Positions 33,387 to 42,768 of a stretch of DNA of 64,000 nucleotides are shown here, one piece after another; position 1 is the first letter of the stretch; every line of letters begins with the position of its first letter. Origin of the DNA: Cellulosimicrobium funkei (GTDB lineage: Bacteria > Actinomycetota > Actinomycetes > Actinomycetales > Cellulomonadaceae); contig NZ_JNBQ01000009.1 in NCBI RefSeq assembly GCF_001019615.1, positions 47,961 through 111,960 on the forward strand, written 5' to 3'. The translations under genes and the position numbers were made by a program. Below the pieces are notes generated by a model. The model worked only from the letters and a program-made list of their open reading frames with translations, had not been told where the DNA came from and searched no databases.

Positions 33387-34639
33387 TGGCGTCGATCACC
33401 CTGAAGGACATCGTCAAGCGCTACGGCGACGGGTTCCTCGCGGTCGACCGCGTGAACCTCGACATCGCCGACGGCGAGTTCGTCATCCTCGTCGGGCCGT
33501 CCGGCTCGGGGAAGTCGACGGTCCTGCGCATGATCGTCGGGCTCGAGGACATCACGTCCGGCGAGCTCGACATCGACGGCGCGCGCGTCAACGAGAAGGC
33601 GCCGCGCGAGCGCGACCTCGCGATGGTGTTCCAGAACTACGCGCTCTACCCGCACCTCACGGTGGCCGAGAACATCGCGTTCCCGCTGCGCCTGGCCAAG
33701 GGCAAGCACAGCGAGGAGGAGATCCGCGAGAAGGTCGAGCGTGCGGCCGACATGCTCGACCTGCGCGAGCACCTGGACCGTAAGCCCGCGAACCTCTCCG
33801 GCGGCCAGCGCCAGCGCGTCGCGATGGGGCGCGCGATCGTGCGCGACGCGAAGGCGTTCCTCTTCGACGAGCCGCTCTCGAACCTCGACGCCAAGCTGCG
33901 CGGGCAGACCCGCACCGAGATCGCGCGCCTCCAGCGGCGCCTCGGCACGACGACCGTCTACGTCACGCACGACCAGACCGAGGCCATGACGCTCGGCGAC
34001 CGCGTCGCGGTGCTGCGCCGCGGCGTGCTCCAGCAGGTCGCGAGCCCGCGCGGGCTCTACGAGCAGCCCGTCAACCTGTTCGTCGCGGGGTTCATCGGCA
34101 CGCCGCCCATGAACTTCCTGCCGGGCGAGGTGTCGGGCGGGCGGATCACGCTGCCGTTCGGCGAGTTCGACATGCCGGAGAACGTCGCGTCGGTCGTGGG
34201 AGACCGCGGACTGGTCATCGTGGGGCTGCGTCCCGAGCACTTCGAGGACGCGCGGCTCGTGGACCCGTCCAAGAAGGACCGCGGCCACACGTTCGAGATC
34301 CAGATCGACGTCACCGAGTGGCTCGGGGCGGAGCTCTACGCCTACGTGCCGTTCGACATGCACGAGTCCGTGAAGGGCCAGCTCGAGGAGCTGGACCGCG
34401 AGCTCGACGGCGAAGGCCTGCGCAGCCAGTTCGTCGTCGCCCTGGACTCCGCGTCGCGCGTGCGCGACGGCGACACCACGGAGCTCTGGTTCGACCCGAC
34501 GAAGATGATGATCTTCGACCCCGAGACGAGCGAGAACCTCACGCGCGACGACGCCGAGGCCGACCGCATCGAGGAGGAGAACACCGAGGACCGCCGGCGT
34601 TCGCTGGAGCGCGCGCAGAAGCAGGACGCCCAGGTCTGA
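33386..34639 (+). CDS. sugC: SugC/MsmK-type sugar ABC transporter ATPase
   Basis: A 417-residue ATPase. Walker A GPSGSGKS is at 37-44, the Q loop VFQNYALYPHLTV, signature LSGGQ near 138-142, Walker B AFLFDEPLSNLD and THDQTEAMTL follow. A C-terminal TOBE/OB regulatory domain spans ~240-375. The last ~45 residues are acidic and charged. RBS GAGGAGAGAG precedes the ATG. It drives uptake through the SugAB-like permeases. ATPases of this type sometimes serve several importers in one cell. Confidence 0.92.
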   Translation: MASITLKDIVKRYGDGFLAVDRVNLDIADGEFVILVGPSGSGKSTVLRMIVGLEDITSGELDIDGARVNEKAPRERDLAMVFQNYALYPHLTVAENIAFPLRLAKGKHSEEEIREKVERAADMLDLREHLDRKPANLSGGQRQRVAMGRAIVRDAKAFLFDEPLSNLDAKLRGQTRTEIARLQRRLGTTTVYVTHDQTEAMTLGDRVAVLRRGVLQQVASPRGLYEQPVNLFVAGFIGTPPMNFLPGEVSGGRITLPFGEFDMPENVASVVGDRGLVIVGLRPEHFEDARLVDPSKKDRGHTFEIQIDVTEWLGAELYAYVPFDMHESVKGQLEELDRELDGEGLRSQFVVALDSASRVRDGDTTELWFDPTKMMIFDPETSENLTRDDAEADRIEEENTEDRRRSLERAQKQDAQV

Positions 34640-34643
34640 GGAA

Positions 34644-34680
34644 CGTCGGCCGCCCGGGCGACCTGCCCGGGCGGCCGACG
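34644..34680. terminator. Hairpin between convergent sugC and the PfkB kinase gene
   Basis: A perfect 16-bp stem (34644-34659 with 34665-34680) over a GACCT loop lies between the two stop codons. Confidence 0.8.
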
Positions 34681-34696
34681 TGCGCCGGGGACCTGT

Positions 34697-35662
34697 TCAG
34701 GCGGACGCGAGCTCCGCGCGGCGGGGCGGGTTGGCGCCGGCGCGGGAGACGGTGACGGCGGCGACGGCGGCGCAGCGTTCGAGCAGGCCGGTGAGCGTGG
34801 CGGGGTCGATCGCGTGCAGGGCGTCGCGGTGGTCCGCGCCGAGGAGGCCTGCGCTCCAGAGCCCGTCGAGGAGCGCGCCCATGAAGGAGTCGCCCGCGCC
34901 GACGGTGTCCACGACGTCCACGCGCGGGGCGGTGATGCGCTGCTCACCGGCGGCGGTGATCGCGAGGGCGCCCTCGCCGCCGTAGGTGATGACGACGAGC
35001 GCGGGGCCGAGCGCGAGCCACTGGTGGGCGAGGTCGACGGGGTCGGTGCCGGGTGCGAGCCAGGCGAGGTCCTCGTCGCTGACCTTGACGACGTCGGCGA
35101 GCGTGACGAGCGCCTCGATCCGGGTGCGGGCGTCGGCGGGGTCGCCCATGAGGGCGGGGCGGGCGTTGGGGTCGTAGGTGATCGTGGCGGTGTCGCGGGC
35201 GGCGGCGACCAGGGTGCGCACGTCGGACGCGCCGGGCTCCAGGACGGCGGCGATCGAGCCGGTGTGCACGGCGAGGGTGCGGGCGTCCGGGGCGGTGCCC
35301 GCCGGGACGCGCCACTCCAGGTCGAACTGGTAGGTCGCGGCGCCGTGGGCGTCGAGGTGGGCGGTGGCGACGCTGGTCCTCTCGGCGTCGGTGCTGCCGG
35401 GGGTGAGCGTCACGGTGGAGTCGTGGAGCCAGGCCCGGATCGCGTCGCCGCGCTCGTCCGGGCCGAGCCACGTGGCCAGGCGTGCGTCGCGGCCGAGCCG
35501 CCCGAGGGTGAGGGCGACGTTGGCCAGGCTGCCGCCGGGGTGCTCGTCGACGCTGCCGTCGGCGCGGTGCACGACGTCGATCAGCGCCTCACCGACGACG
35601 AGCACGTGCTCGCCCTGCGCAGGGGCGCCGTCGGTCGAGGGGGCGGCGGGGGAGGTGCTCAT
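34697..35662 (-). CDS. PfkB family carbohydrate kinase, fructokinase-like
   Basis: A 321-residue sugar kinase. GEALIDVV and HPGGSLANVALTLGRLG near the N-terminus bind the sugar, and DTVGAGDSFMGALLDGL is the PfkB C-terminal signature with the catalytic Asp. The spacing and the GGSLANVA motif fit fructokinases. It would phosphorylate fructose or a related sugar using ATP. Its ATG overlaps the xseB stop (ATGA), so it is the third gene of the xseA-xseB transcript, an odd pairing. It faces the sugar importer convergently. Confidence 0.88.
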   Translation of the reverse strand: MSTSPAAPSTDGAPAQGEHVLVVGEALIDVVHRADGSVDEHPGGSLANVALTLGRLGRDARLATWLGPDERGDAIRAWLHDSTVTLTPGSTDAERTSVATAHLDAHGAATYQFDLEWRVPAGTAPDARTLAVHTGSIAAVLEPGASDVRTLVAAARDTATITYDPNARPALMGDPADARTRIEALVTLADVVKVSDEDLAWLAPGTDPVDLAHQWLALGPALVVITYGGEGALAITAAGEQRITAPRVDVVDTVGAGDSFMGALLDGLWSAGLLGADHRDALHAIDPATLTGLLERCAAVAAVTVSRAGANPPRRAELASA

Positions 35663-35955
35663 CGGTCGTCTCCGGTGGTGTCGTCGGGGGTCTCGTCGGG
35701 CTCGTCGTGCGTGCGTCCCTCCGGGGCGCGTGCCGCATCGAGCCGGGCACGCGCGCCGTCGAGCCACTCCTGGCAGCGCGCGGCCAGCGCCTCGCCGCGC
35801 TCCCAGAGCGCGAGCGACGCCTCGAGCGGCTCGCCGCCGGCCTCGAGCCGCGCGACGACCTGCACGAGCTCGTCGCGCGCCTGCTCGTAGGAGAGCGTCG
35901 CGACGTCGGGCGTGACAGCGTTGTCAAAGGAAGTCACGGCAGTATTCAACCCCAT
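35659..35955 (-). CDS. xseB: Exodeoxyribonuclease VII small subunit
   Basis: A 98-residue protein. The core LSYEQARDELVQVVARLEAGGEPLEASLALWERGEALAARCQEWLDGARARLD is the XseB coiled-coil domain, in which several small subunits bind one XseA. The tail is acidic. A GTG at 35937 would give a 92-residue form; neither start has a clear ribosome-binding site, so the exact start is open. With XseA it degrades single-stranded DNA in both directions. Confidence 0.9.
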   Translation of the reverse strand: MGLNTAVTSFDNAVTPDVATLSYEQARDELVQVVARLEAGGEPLEASLALWERGEALAARCQEWLDGARARLDAARAPEGRTHDEPDETPDDTTGDDR

Positions 35956-36016
35956 CTGTGCATCGTGGTCGGACCGGGCGTCCGGGAGCCGGACACCTCG
36001 GGGTGCGGGACGCGCC

Positions 36017-37360
36017 TCACGACGCGTCCCGGGAAGCGTCGGGCGCAGGCCCGTCGTCGTGCGTGGCGGTGACCGCCGCGTCGAGCCCACCGCGCGCGAG
36101 CCGCACGTGGACCACGTCTCCCGCCGCCACGTCGTCGGGGGAGCGGACCACGTGGCCGTCCGTCCGCTGCACGACGGCGTACCCCCGCTCCAGCGTCGAC
36201 GCCGGCGACAGGGCGCGGACCTGGGCCTCCAACCGGCCCACCTCGCCCGAGGCGCGCACGAGCCGCGTGTCGAGAGCGCGTCGTGCGCGGTCGCGCAGCG
36301 CGGTCACGCGCTCGGCGTGGTCGGCGAGCATCGTGCGGGGCGTGGCCAGGACCGGGCGGGACCGGAGGCCGTCGAGCAGGGCCTGTTCCCGCGCCACGCG
36401 CCCGGCGACCGCCGTCCGCAGCCGGTGACGGCCCTGCGCCACCCGGGCCCGTTCCTCCGCGACGTCCGGGACGACGCGCTTCGCCGCGGCCGTCGGGGTC
36501 GAGGCGCGGTAGTCCGCCACGAGGTCGAGGAGCGGGCTGTCCGTCTCGTGCCCGATCGCGCTCACGAGCGGGGTGCGGCACGCCGCCGCGACCCGGACGA
36601 GGGCCTCGTTCGAGAAGGGCAGCAGGTCCTCCACCGCGCCGCCGCCGCGCGCGACCACGATCACCTCGACGTCCGGGTCGGCGTCGAGCGCCCGGATCGC
36701 GTCGCCGACCTGCTGGACCGCGTGCGCGCCCTGGACCGCGACCTCCCGGATCTCGAACCGCACCTGGGGCCAGCGGGCGCGCGCGTTGACCACCACGTCG
36801 TGCTCGGCCTTGGACTCCCGTCCGCACACGAGCCCGACGACCTTCGGCAGGAACGGGAGCGGGTGCTTGCGGTCGGCGTCGAACAGGCCCTCGGCCGCGA
36901 GCACGCGCTTGAGGTGCTCGATGCGCGCGAGCAGGTCGCCCACGCCCACCGGCCGGATCTCGCGCGCCTGGAGCTGGAGCGTGCCGCGTCGCGTCCAGAA
37001 GACCGGCTTGGCGTGCACGACGACGTGCGCGCCCTCCGTCAGCGGCGTGCCGTCGAGCACGCGCGTGGCCGCGGAGACGGGCAGGGACATGTCCAGGTCG
37101 GTGTCGCGCAGCGTGAGGAACGCGGTCGACGTGCCCGGGCGGCGGTTGAGCTGGACGACCTGGCCCTCGACCCACACCGGCGCCATCCGGTCCACGTACT
37201 GCTCGATCTTGCGGGCGAGGAGCCGCACGGGCCACGGGTGGTCCGCGCTCGTCTCGAGCGCACGTGCCGGCAGCGGGCCGCGGTCCCCGGGCCGAGGAGG
37301 CCGCGCGGACGGCGTGCCCGGCCCGGGGACGTCGTCGGGCAGGGGCAGCGAGGCGGTCAC
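36017..37360 (-). CDS. xseA: Exodeoxyribonuclease VII large subunit
   Basis: A 447-residue enzyme. The N-terminal OB-fold (~55-145) contains VEGQVVQLNRRPG, and GLVCGRESKAEHDVVVNARARWP begins the catalytic domain. The conserved VIVVARGGGAVEDLLPFSNEALVRVAAA and SAIGHETDSPLLDLVADYRASTPTAAA blocks are intact. The C-terminal helical region ends with LERGYAVVQRTDG. A ~40-residue Pro-rich tail precedes the OB-fold. It acts in DNA repair and mutation avoidance as a complex with XseB. Confidence 0.95.
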   Translation of the reverse strand: MTASLPLPDDVPGPGTPSARPPRPGDRGPLPARALETSADHPWPVRLLARKIEQYVDRMAPVWVEGQVVQLNRRPGTSTAFLTLRDTDLDMSLPVSAATRVLDGTPLTEGAHVVVHAKPVFWTRRGTLQLQAREIRPVGVGDLLARIEHLKRVLAAEGLFDADRKHPLPFLPKVVGLVCGRESKAEHDVVVNARARWPQVRFEIREVAVQGAHAVQQVGDAIRALDADPDVEVIVVARGGGAVEDLLPFSNEALVRVAAACRTPLVSAIGHETDSPLLDLVADYRASTPTAAAKRVVPDVAEERARVAQGRHRLRTAVAGRVAREQALLDGLRSRPVLATPRTMLADHAERVTALRDRARRALDTRLVRASGEVGRLEAQVRALSPASTLERGYAVVQRTDGHVVRSPDDVAAGDVVHVRLARGGLDAAVTATHDDGPAPDASRDAS

Positions 37361-37442
37361 GGGACCAGCCTGCCGCACCCCACCCACGCCCACCCGGCGC
37401 ACCCACCGCGCGGAGCGGGCGCCGCCGTCGCTGGGCGCCCGC

Positions 37443-38895
37443 TCACGGTGCGAGCAGGTCGACCGTCACGAGCGTGTACCCCTCGGCGCGCAGGTCGTCG
37501 ATGATGCCGGGCACGGCGTCGACCGTCGTGGCGTGGATGTCGTGCATGAGGACGACGCTGCCCGGTCGGGCACCCTCGACGGCGCGCCGTCGGGTCTCCG
37601 CGGCATCCTTGGTCTTCCAGTCGAGCGTGTCGAGGTTCCACAGGATCACCTGGAGCCCCGTGCGTGTCGCGACCGACCGGACGCGGTCGTCGACGTCGCC
37701 GTACGGGGGACGGAGGAACGTGGGTGTCTCGCCGGAGGCCTCCGTGATCGCCTCCTGCGTGCGCTCGAGCTCGGCGCGCACCTCGTCGTCGTCGAGCGTC
37801 GTGAGCTGCGGGTGGTCCCACGTGTGGTTCGCGAGCAGGTGGCCCCCGGCGGCGGTGTCCCGCACCACGTCGGGGCGCTTCTCGACGTTGGTCCCGACGA
37901 GGAAGAACGTCGCGGTGACGTGCTTCTCCGCGAGTGTCTTCAGCAGGCGCTCGGTGTCCGCGCCCGGCCCGTCGTCGAACGTCAGGGCGACGCACCGGTC
38001 GACCGTGCAGTCCACCCCCTGCGCCCGCCCCAGCTCGCGGCGCTGCTGGAGCGTCAGCTCCAGCCGGTCGGTCCACACCGCCTCGGTGGCGCCGAGCACG
38101 GCGTCCCGCTGCGCGACCACCTCGGCGACGGGGGCGCCCCCCCACGCCGGCGTCGAGAGAGGGGTCGGCGGCGGTGAGCGCGGCGTCGAGCGACGTGCGG
38201 TGCCCCTCGTCGGAGACGAGCCCCGCCGACTCGGTGAGCACCGGGCGGCCCTCCGCGACGGCGTCCTCGAGCCCGTCGTACGCCCACTGCTGCCACGCCG
38301 ACGCGACGTCCTGCGTCGCCCCGACGACCGCCGCCGTCGCGTCGTCGAGCGCCTCGGGCGACGGCGTGGACCCCGTGACGACCTCGAACCGGCGCTCCGG
38401 CAACTCACGAGGGAAGAAGGGGTTCGGGCGCGTGAGCGCGTCGACCGTGCGGTCTTCGACGGGGTACTCGACGGGCGCCGCGACGAGCGTCGCGGCCTCC
38501 GGCAGCGCCGCCGCCAGCGGATCGCGCACGGCGTCGTCGTCGACCTGGCCCTCGCTCTGCGCCAGCACCGCCTCACCGACCACCTCCGCCCCGGCGAGAA
38601 CGGCGAGGCGGGGCACGTACGCCGCCTCCGCCTCGGCGCGCGCCGTCACGGCGTCGCGCTCGGCCCGGGCGACCTCGGTGTGGTACCGCTCGACGGACCC
38701 GACCCACCGGTCGTGCTCCAACGACGCCGCGAGGACGAGCGCGCCCGCCACCACGACGGCGACCCCGGGCACGAGCCACGGCCACACGCGGCGCCGTGGT
38801 CGTGTCGGCTCGGCGGGGTCGGCGGGCCCCCCGGACGGGTGCCGGTCGGACGCGTCAGGGGTCTCGGGGTGGGTCGGGTCGAGGTCGTCGGCCAT
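37443..38895 (-). pseudogene. NodB-type polysaccharide deacetylase broken by a single-base frameshift
   Basis: The first frame, from ATG 38895 (GGAGG upstream), encodes a membrane anchor (WPWLVPGVAVVVAGALVLAAS) and a ~250-residue extracellular region. The catalytic NodB domain is in another frame: CVALTFDDGPG, NHTWDHPQL, FLRPPYGDVDDR and VLMHDIHATT are all intact. The switch falls exactly at a run of seven C on the plus strand (38137-38143; G7 in the gene). With six bases there the frame reads SLDAGVGGAPVAEVV and one 483-residue protein results. It is either a sequencing error, a real loss-of-function change, or a slippage switch. Intact, it would deacetylate a cell-wall polysaccharide. Confidence 0.85.
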
Positions 38896-39110
38896 CACTC
38901 GATCCTCCGGGGCGGTCGGACGTCCGGCGACCCGGGGCGCGGTCCCGCCGGGGTGAGATCCGTCTCCCGGTCGGGCGCCCGTGCCCCTCGTGCGAGCGAG
39001 TCGCGGAGGGACGGTGGAGCACCGGCGTCGGTGCTGTGAGGAGGGCGGGAGGGGTACGGGTGCGGCCGGCGGTGACGGGCCTCACCGGGGTCGGCGCGCG
39101 GGCGCTCGCC

Positions 39111-39116
39111 TAGACT
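39111..39116 (+). promoter_or_regulatory. -10 hexamer of a leaderless ispH promoter
   Basis: TAGACT ends seven bases before the GTG start at 39124, with no ribosome-binding site between. The transcript should begin at the start codon. Confidence 0.65.
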
Positions 39117-39123
39117 CGGTGGC

Positions 39124-40215
39124 GTGAGCGACCTCCCCGCCGGCTCGTCCGCGCACCCGTCCGACCGCCCCGCCGTCCCGTCGGAGGCGGCCCCGCAGAA
39201 CGCGGCACCCCGCAAGCGCGTCCTGCTGGCCGCGCCGCGCGGCTACTGCGCGGGCGTGGACCGGGCCGTCGTCGCGGTCGAGAAGGCGCTCGAGCACTAC
39301 GGCGCGCCGGTGTACGTGCGCAAGGAGATCGTCCACAACAAGTTCGTCGTCGAGACGCTGAGCGAGCGCGGCGCGGTGTTCGTCGACGAGACCGACGAGG
39401 TGCCGGAGGGCGCGCGCGTCGTGTTCTCGGCGCACGGCGTCTCGCCCGCGGTCAAGGCCGCCGCGGCCGCCCGCAACCTCGACACGATCGACGCCACGTG
39501 CCCGCTCGTGACCAAGGTGCACAAGGAGGCCGTGCGCTTCGCGAAGGACGACTACGACATCCTCCTCATCGGCCACACGGGGCACGAGGAGGTCGAGGGC
39601 ACGGCGGGCGAGGCGCCCGACCACGTCCAGGTCGTCGACTCGCCCGACCACGTCGACGACGTCGTGGTCCGCGACCCCGACAAGGTCGTGTGGATCTCGC
39701 AGACCACGCTCTCCGTCGACGAGACCATGGAGACCGTCCGTCGGCTGCGGGAGAAGTTCCCGACGCTCCAGGACCCGCCGAGCGACGACATCTGCTACGC
39801 GACGCAGAACCGCCAGGTCGCGGTGAAGAAGCTCGCGCCCGACGCGGACGTCGTCATCGTCGTCGGCTCGGCGAACTCGTCGAACTCGGTGCGCCTCGTC
39901 GAGGTCGCGCTCCAGGCGGGTGCCGGGGCGTCGTACCGGGTCGACCGCGCGAAGGAGATCGACCCGGCCTGGCTCGACGGCGCGACGACCGTCGGGGTGA
40001 CGTCGGGCGCCTCGGTGCCCGAGATCCTCGTGGACGACGTGATCGCCTACCTTGCGGAGCGCGGGTTCGGCGAGGTCGAGGAGGTGCGCACCGCGACGGA
40101 GGACCTCATGTTCTCGCTGCCGCGCGAGCTGCGCGCGGACCTCAAGTCGTCCGGCTCCGACGGCGGTCGCCCGGCCCGTGGGGGCCGCACCCCGCTCTCC
40201 GTCCAGCCCGTCTGA
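39124..40215 (+). CDS. ispH: 4-hydroxy-3-methylbut-2-enyl diphosphate reductase
   Basis: A 363-residue iron-sulfur enzyme, last step of the MEP isoprenoid pathway. The three cluster cysteines are C42 ([11 protein letters not shown]), C126 (DATCPLVTK) and C224 ([10 protein letters not shown]). Substrate-binding histidines lie in [15 protein letters not shown] and [11 protein letters not shown]. About 30 residues precede the conserved core and ~25 follow it. It is leaderless and convergent with rmuC. Confidence 0.95.
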   Translation: MSDLPAGSSAHPSDRPAVPSEAAPQNAAPRKRVLLAAPRGYCAGVDRAVVAVEKALEHYGAPVYVRKEIVHNKFVVETLSERGAVFVDETDEVPEGARVVFSAHGVSPAVKAAAAARNLDTIDATCPLVTKVHKEAVRFAKDDYDILLIGHTGHEEVEGTAGEAPDHVQVVDSPDHVDDVVVRDPDKVVWISQTTLSVDETMETVRRLREKFPTLQDPPSDDICYATQNRQVAVKKLAPDADVVIVVGSANSSNSVRLVEVALQAGAGASYRVDRAKEIDPAWLDGATTVGVTSGASVPEILVDDVIAYLAERGFGEVEEVRTATEDLMFSLPRELRADLKSSGSDGGRPARGGRTPLSVQPV

Positions 40216-40259
40216 CGGTCGGGGGCGCCCGCAGCCGCCGGCTCCGGGCGGGCCGTCAG
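40212..40259. terminator. Inverted repeat spanning the stop codons of ispH and rmuC
   Basis: CTGACGG (40212-40218) pairs with CCGTCAG (40253-40259), with GC-rich inner pairing (CGCCCG/CGGGCG). Each arm contains the stop codon of one of the two convergent genes. Confidence 0.5.
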
Positions 40260-41764
40260 GCGCTCGCCCCGCCGGCCGACGGCTCCCGACGGGAGTCCTC
40301 ACGGTCCTCGGGGCGCTCGTCGATCGCGACCACGGACTCGTTCACGGACGCGAGCAGCTCGGGCGCGCTCACGGCGCTGAGCTGCGGGTTCACCGTCGGC
40401 GGCGTCGTGAGGTCGTCGTCCACGACGTGCAGGTCCGCGAACCGGCGCGCGCTGACGAGCACGCGCGTCTCGAGCGAGCCGACCGTCCGGTTGTAGGAGT
40501 CCGCGGCGCTCTGGAGCTGGCGACCGAGCTTGGCCAGGTGCGAGCCCATGACCGCGAGGCGGCCGTGCAGCTCCTTGCCGAGCGTGAGCACCTGCTGCGC
40601 GTTCGTGGCCAGGGCGTCCTGCCGCCACGCGTAGGCGATCGTCCGCAGCATCGCGACCATCGTCATGGGTGTCGCGATGACGACGTTCTTGGACACCGCG
40701 TGCTCGAGCAGCGACGGGTCCTGCTCGACGGCGGCCGAGAGGAACGACTCCGCCGGGACGAACATGACGACGAACTCGGGCGCCGGACCGAACTGGTCCC
40801 AGTACCGCTTGGCGCCGAGGTCGTCGACGTGCTTGCGCATGTGGCGCGCGTGCGCGGCGAGCCGGTCGGCGCGCACAGCGGGGTCGGTCGCACCCTGCGC
40901 GTCGAGATAGCCGAGGAAGGCGACCTTGGCGTCGACGACGACCTGCTTGCCCCCGGCGAGGCGGACCACCATGTCGGGGCGCAGCGCGCCGTCGTCCGTC
41001 GCGACCTGGTCCTGCTCCACGAAGTCGACGTGGGGGAGCATCCCGGCCGCCTCGACCACGCGGCGGAGCTGGAGCTCGCCCCACGCGCCGCGCACCTGCG
41101 ACGACCGCAACGCGGTGACGAGCTGCGACGTCTCGGCGCGCAGCAGCTCCGACGCGTCGCGGACCCCGCGCACCTGCTCGGCGAGGCTGCCGTGCGCCGC
41201 GAGCCGCGCGCGCTCGGCCTCGGCGACCTCGGCGCGCACCTTCTCGAGCGCGCCCGCGAGCGGCTCCACGAGGTGGCGCACCGCCTCCTCGCGGCGCTCG
41301 AGCTCCGCCGCGCCCTGCTCCTGGCTGCGGCGCAGACGCTCCTCCGCCTGGACGAGGAACTGCTCCGTGCCCGCGGCCAGCACCTTGCGCGAGAGCGCCT
41401 CGAACTGCGCCTCGAGCCGGCGGTGGTCGCCCTGGACCTCCTCGACGCGGCGCTCGGCCGCCGCCCGCAGCTCGGCGAGCTGCTGCTCGTGCGTCGCCCG
41501 CGCGAGGTCGAGGCGCTCGTCCGCGCTGCGCTGCGCCGCGCCGAGCTGGCGCACGAAGCCCTCGCGCTCGGCCTCCAGCCGCTCGGCCAGACCGGCGCCG
41601 CGCGCCGCCTCCTGCTGCGCCTGCCCCAGGAGCTGGGTGAGCCGGCGGACCTCCGCCGCGGCGGCGTCGGGCGACGCGCGCCGCACGGTGAGGACGAGCG
41701 CGGCACCGCCGACGAGCCCCAGCACGAGGCCGACCGCGAAGAGCAACCATCCCGAGGTGTCCAT
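40256..41764 (-). CDS. rmuC: DNA recombination protein RmuC
   Basis: A 502-residue protein. One N-terminal membrane helix (WLLFAVGLVLGLVGGAALVLTV, ~6-27) is followed by a long coiled coil (~40-215) rich in Ala, Glu and Arg. The RmuC domain (~225-430) includes GAWGELQLRRVVEAAGM, DMVVRLAGGKQVVVDAKV, FVPAESFLSAA and VIATPMTMVAMLRTIAYAWRQD. The family limits rearrangements at inverted DNA repeats and has a nuclease-like fold. GGGAGGG precedes the ATG. Confidence 0.93.
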   Translation of the reverse strand: MDTSGWLLFAVGLVLGLVGGAALVLTVRRASPDAAAAEVRRLTQLLGQAQQEAARGAGLAERLEAEREGFVRQLGAAQRSADERLDLARATHEQQLAELRAAAERRVEEVQGDHRRLEAQFEALSRKVLAAGTEQFLVQAEERLRRSQEQGAAELERREEAVRHLVEPLAGALEKVRAEVAEAERARLAAHGSLAEQVRGVRDASELLRAETSQLVTALRSSQVRGAWGELQLRRVVEAAGMLPHVDFVEQDQVATDDGALRPDMVVRLAGGKQVVVDAKVAFLGYLDAQGATDPAVRADRLAAHARHMRKHVDDLGAKRYWDQFGPAPEFVVMFVPAESFLSAAVEQDPSLLEHAVSKNVVIATPMTMVAMLRTIAYAWRQDALATNAQQVLTLGKELHGRLAVMGSHLAKLGRQLQSAADSYNRTVGSLETRVLVSARRFADLHVVDDDLTTPPTVNPQLSAVSAPELLASVNESVVAIDERPEDREDSRREPSAGGASA

Positions 41765-41871
41765 GGCGGCACCCTCCCACGGGGGTCCGACACGACGGCC
41801 CCCGACACGTCGCGCGCGCCCTCGTGGACAGGTCGTGACAAAAGGCACCGGCCGAGGTCGGAGGGCTCGGC

Positions 41872-41877
41872 TACGTT
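41872..41877 (+). promoter_or_regulatory. -10 hexamer of a leaderless ABC-exporter promoter
   Basis: TACGTT ends six bases before the ATG at 41884, with no Shine-Dalgarno between, so the mRNA probably starts at the ATG. Confidence 0.55.
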
Positions 41878-41883
41878 GGCCGC

Positions 41884-42768
41884 ATGGTCGATCCCACCCC
41901 CGTACCACCCGCCGCGCCGGCCGGCGCGCCCGCCCCCGCGCCGGGCCTGGCGCACGGCGCCGCACCAGAGCCGCTCCCCGGCACGCAGCCCGGCCTCCCG
42001 ACGCCGCCCGACCCCGCCGCCGCGCTCTCGCTGCGCGGTCTGTGGAAGCGGTTCGGCGAGAAGATCGCCGTCGCCGGCATCGACCTGGACGTCCCGGCGG
42101 GCTCGTTCTACGGGCTCGTCGGGCCCAACGGCGCGGGCAAGACGACGACCCTGTCCATGGCGACCGGGCTGCTGCGCCCCGACGCGGGGTCCGCGCACGT
42201 GCACGGCACCGACCTCTGGGCCGACCCCGTCGCGGGGAAGCGGCAGCTCGGCGTCCTGCCCGACGGCGTCCGGCTGTTCGACCGGCTGACCGGCGCGCAG
42301 CTCGTCACGTACGCGGGCCTGCTGCGCGGCCTGGACCGGGACACCGTGGCCGAGCGCACGGCGGAGCTGCTCGCGGCGCTCGACCTCGCCAAGGACGCGA
42401 ACACGTTCGTCGTCGACTACTCGGCCGGGATGACGAAGAAGATCGCGCTCGCGACCGCGCTCATCCACGCCCCGCGCACGCTCGTCCTCGACGAGCCGTT
42501 CGAGGCCGTCGACCCGGTCTCGGCCGCCAACATCCGCGACATCCTCGCGGGCTACGTGGCGAGCGGCGGCACGGTCGTCGTGTCCTCGCACGTCATGGAC
42601 CTGGTGCAGCGCATGTGCGACCACGTCGCCGTCGTCGCGGGCGGGCACGTGCTCGCGGCGGGCACGGTCGACGCGGTGCGCGGCGACCAGAGCCTGGAGG
42701 ACCGGTTCGTCGACCTCGTCGGTGGCCGGCAGAGCACGGAGGGCCTGGCGTGGTTGCGCAGTTCGTAA
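41884..42768 (+). CDS. ABC transporter ATPase
   Basis: A 294-residue ATPase. A ~45-residue Pro/Ala-rich tail precedes the domain. Walker A GPNGAGKT is at 80-87 and Walker B TLVLDEPFEAVDP is normal. The signature reads YSAGMTKK in place of LSGGQ, as in exporter ATPases of the CcmA/YadG type. It is followed with overlap by a membrane gene, forming a two-gene exporter. The transported substrate is unknown. Confidence 0.9.
   Translation: MVDPTPVPPAAPAGAPAPAPGLAHGAAPEPLPGTQPGLPTPPDPAAALSLRGLWKRFGEKIAVAGIDLDVPAGSFYGLVGPNGAGKTTTLSMATGLLRPDAGSAHVHGTDLWADPVAGKRQLGVLPDGVRLFDRLTGAQLVTYAGLLRGLDRDTVAERTAELLAALDLAKDANTFVVDYSAGMTKKIALATALIHAPRTLVLDEPFEAVDPVSAANIRDILAGYVASGGTVVVSSHVMDLVQRMCDHVAVVAGGHVLAAGTVDAVRGDQSLEDRFVDLVGGRQSTEGLAWLRSS

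Noticed and set aside
42750..42768. Fusion of the ABC ATPase and permease
   Set aside because: The two genes overlap in different frames, with a clear stop and a new ribosome-binding site, so they are separate.
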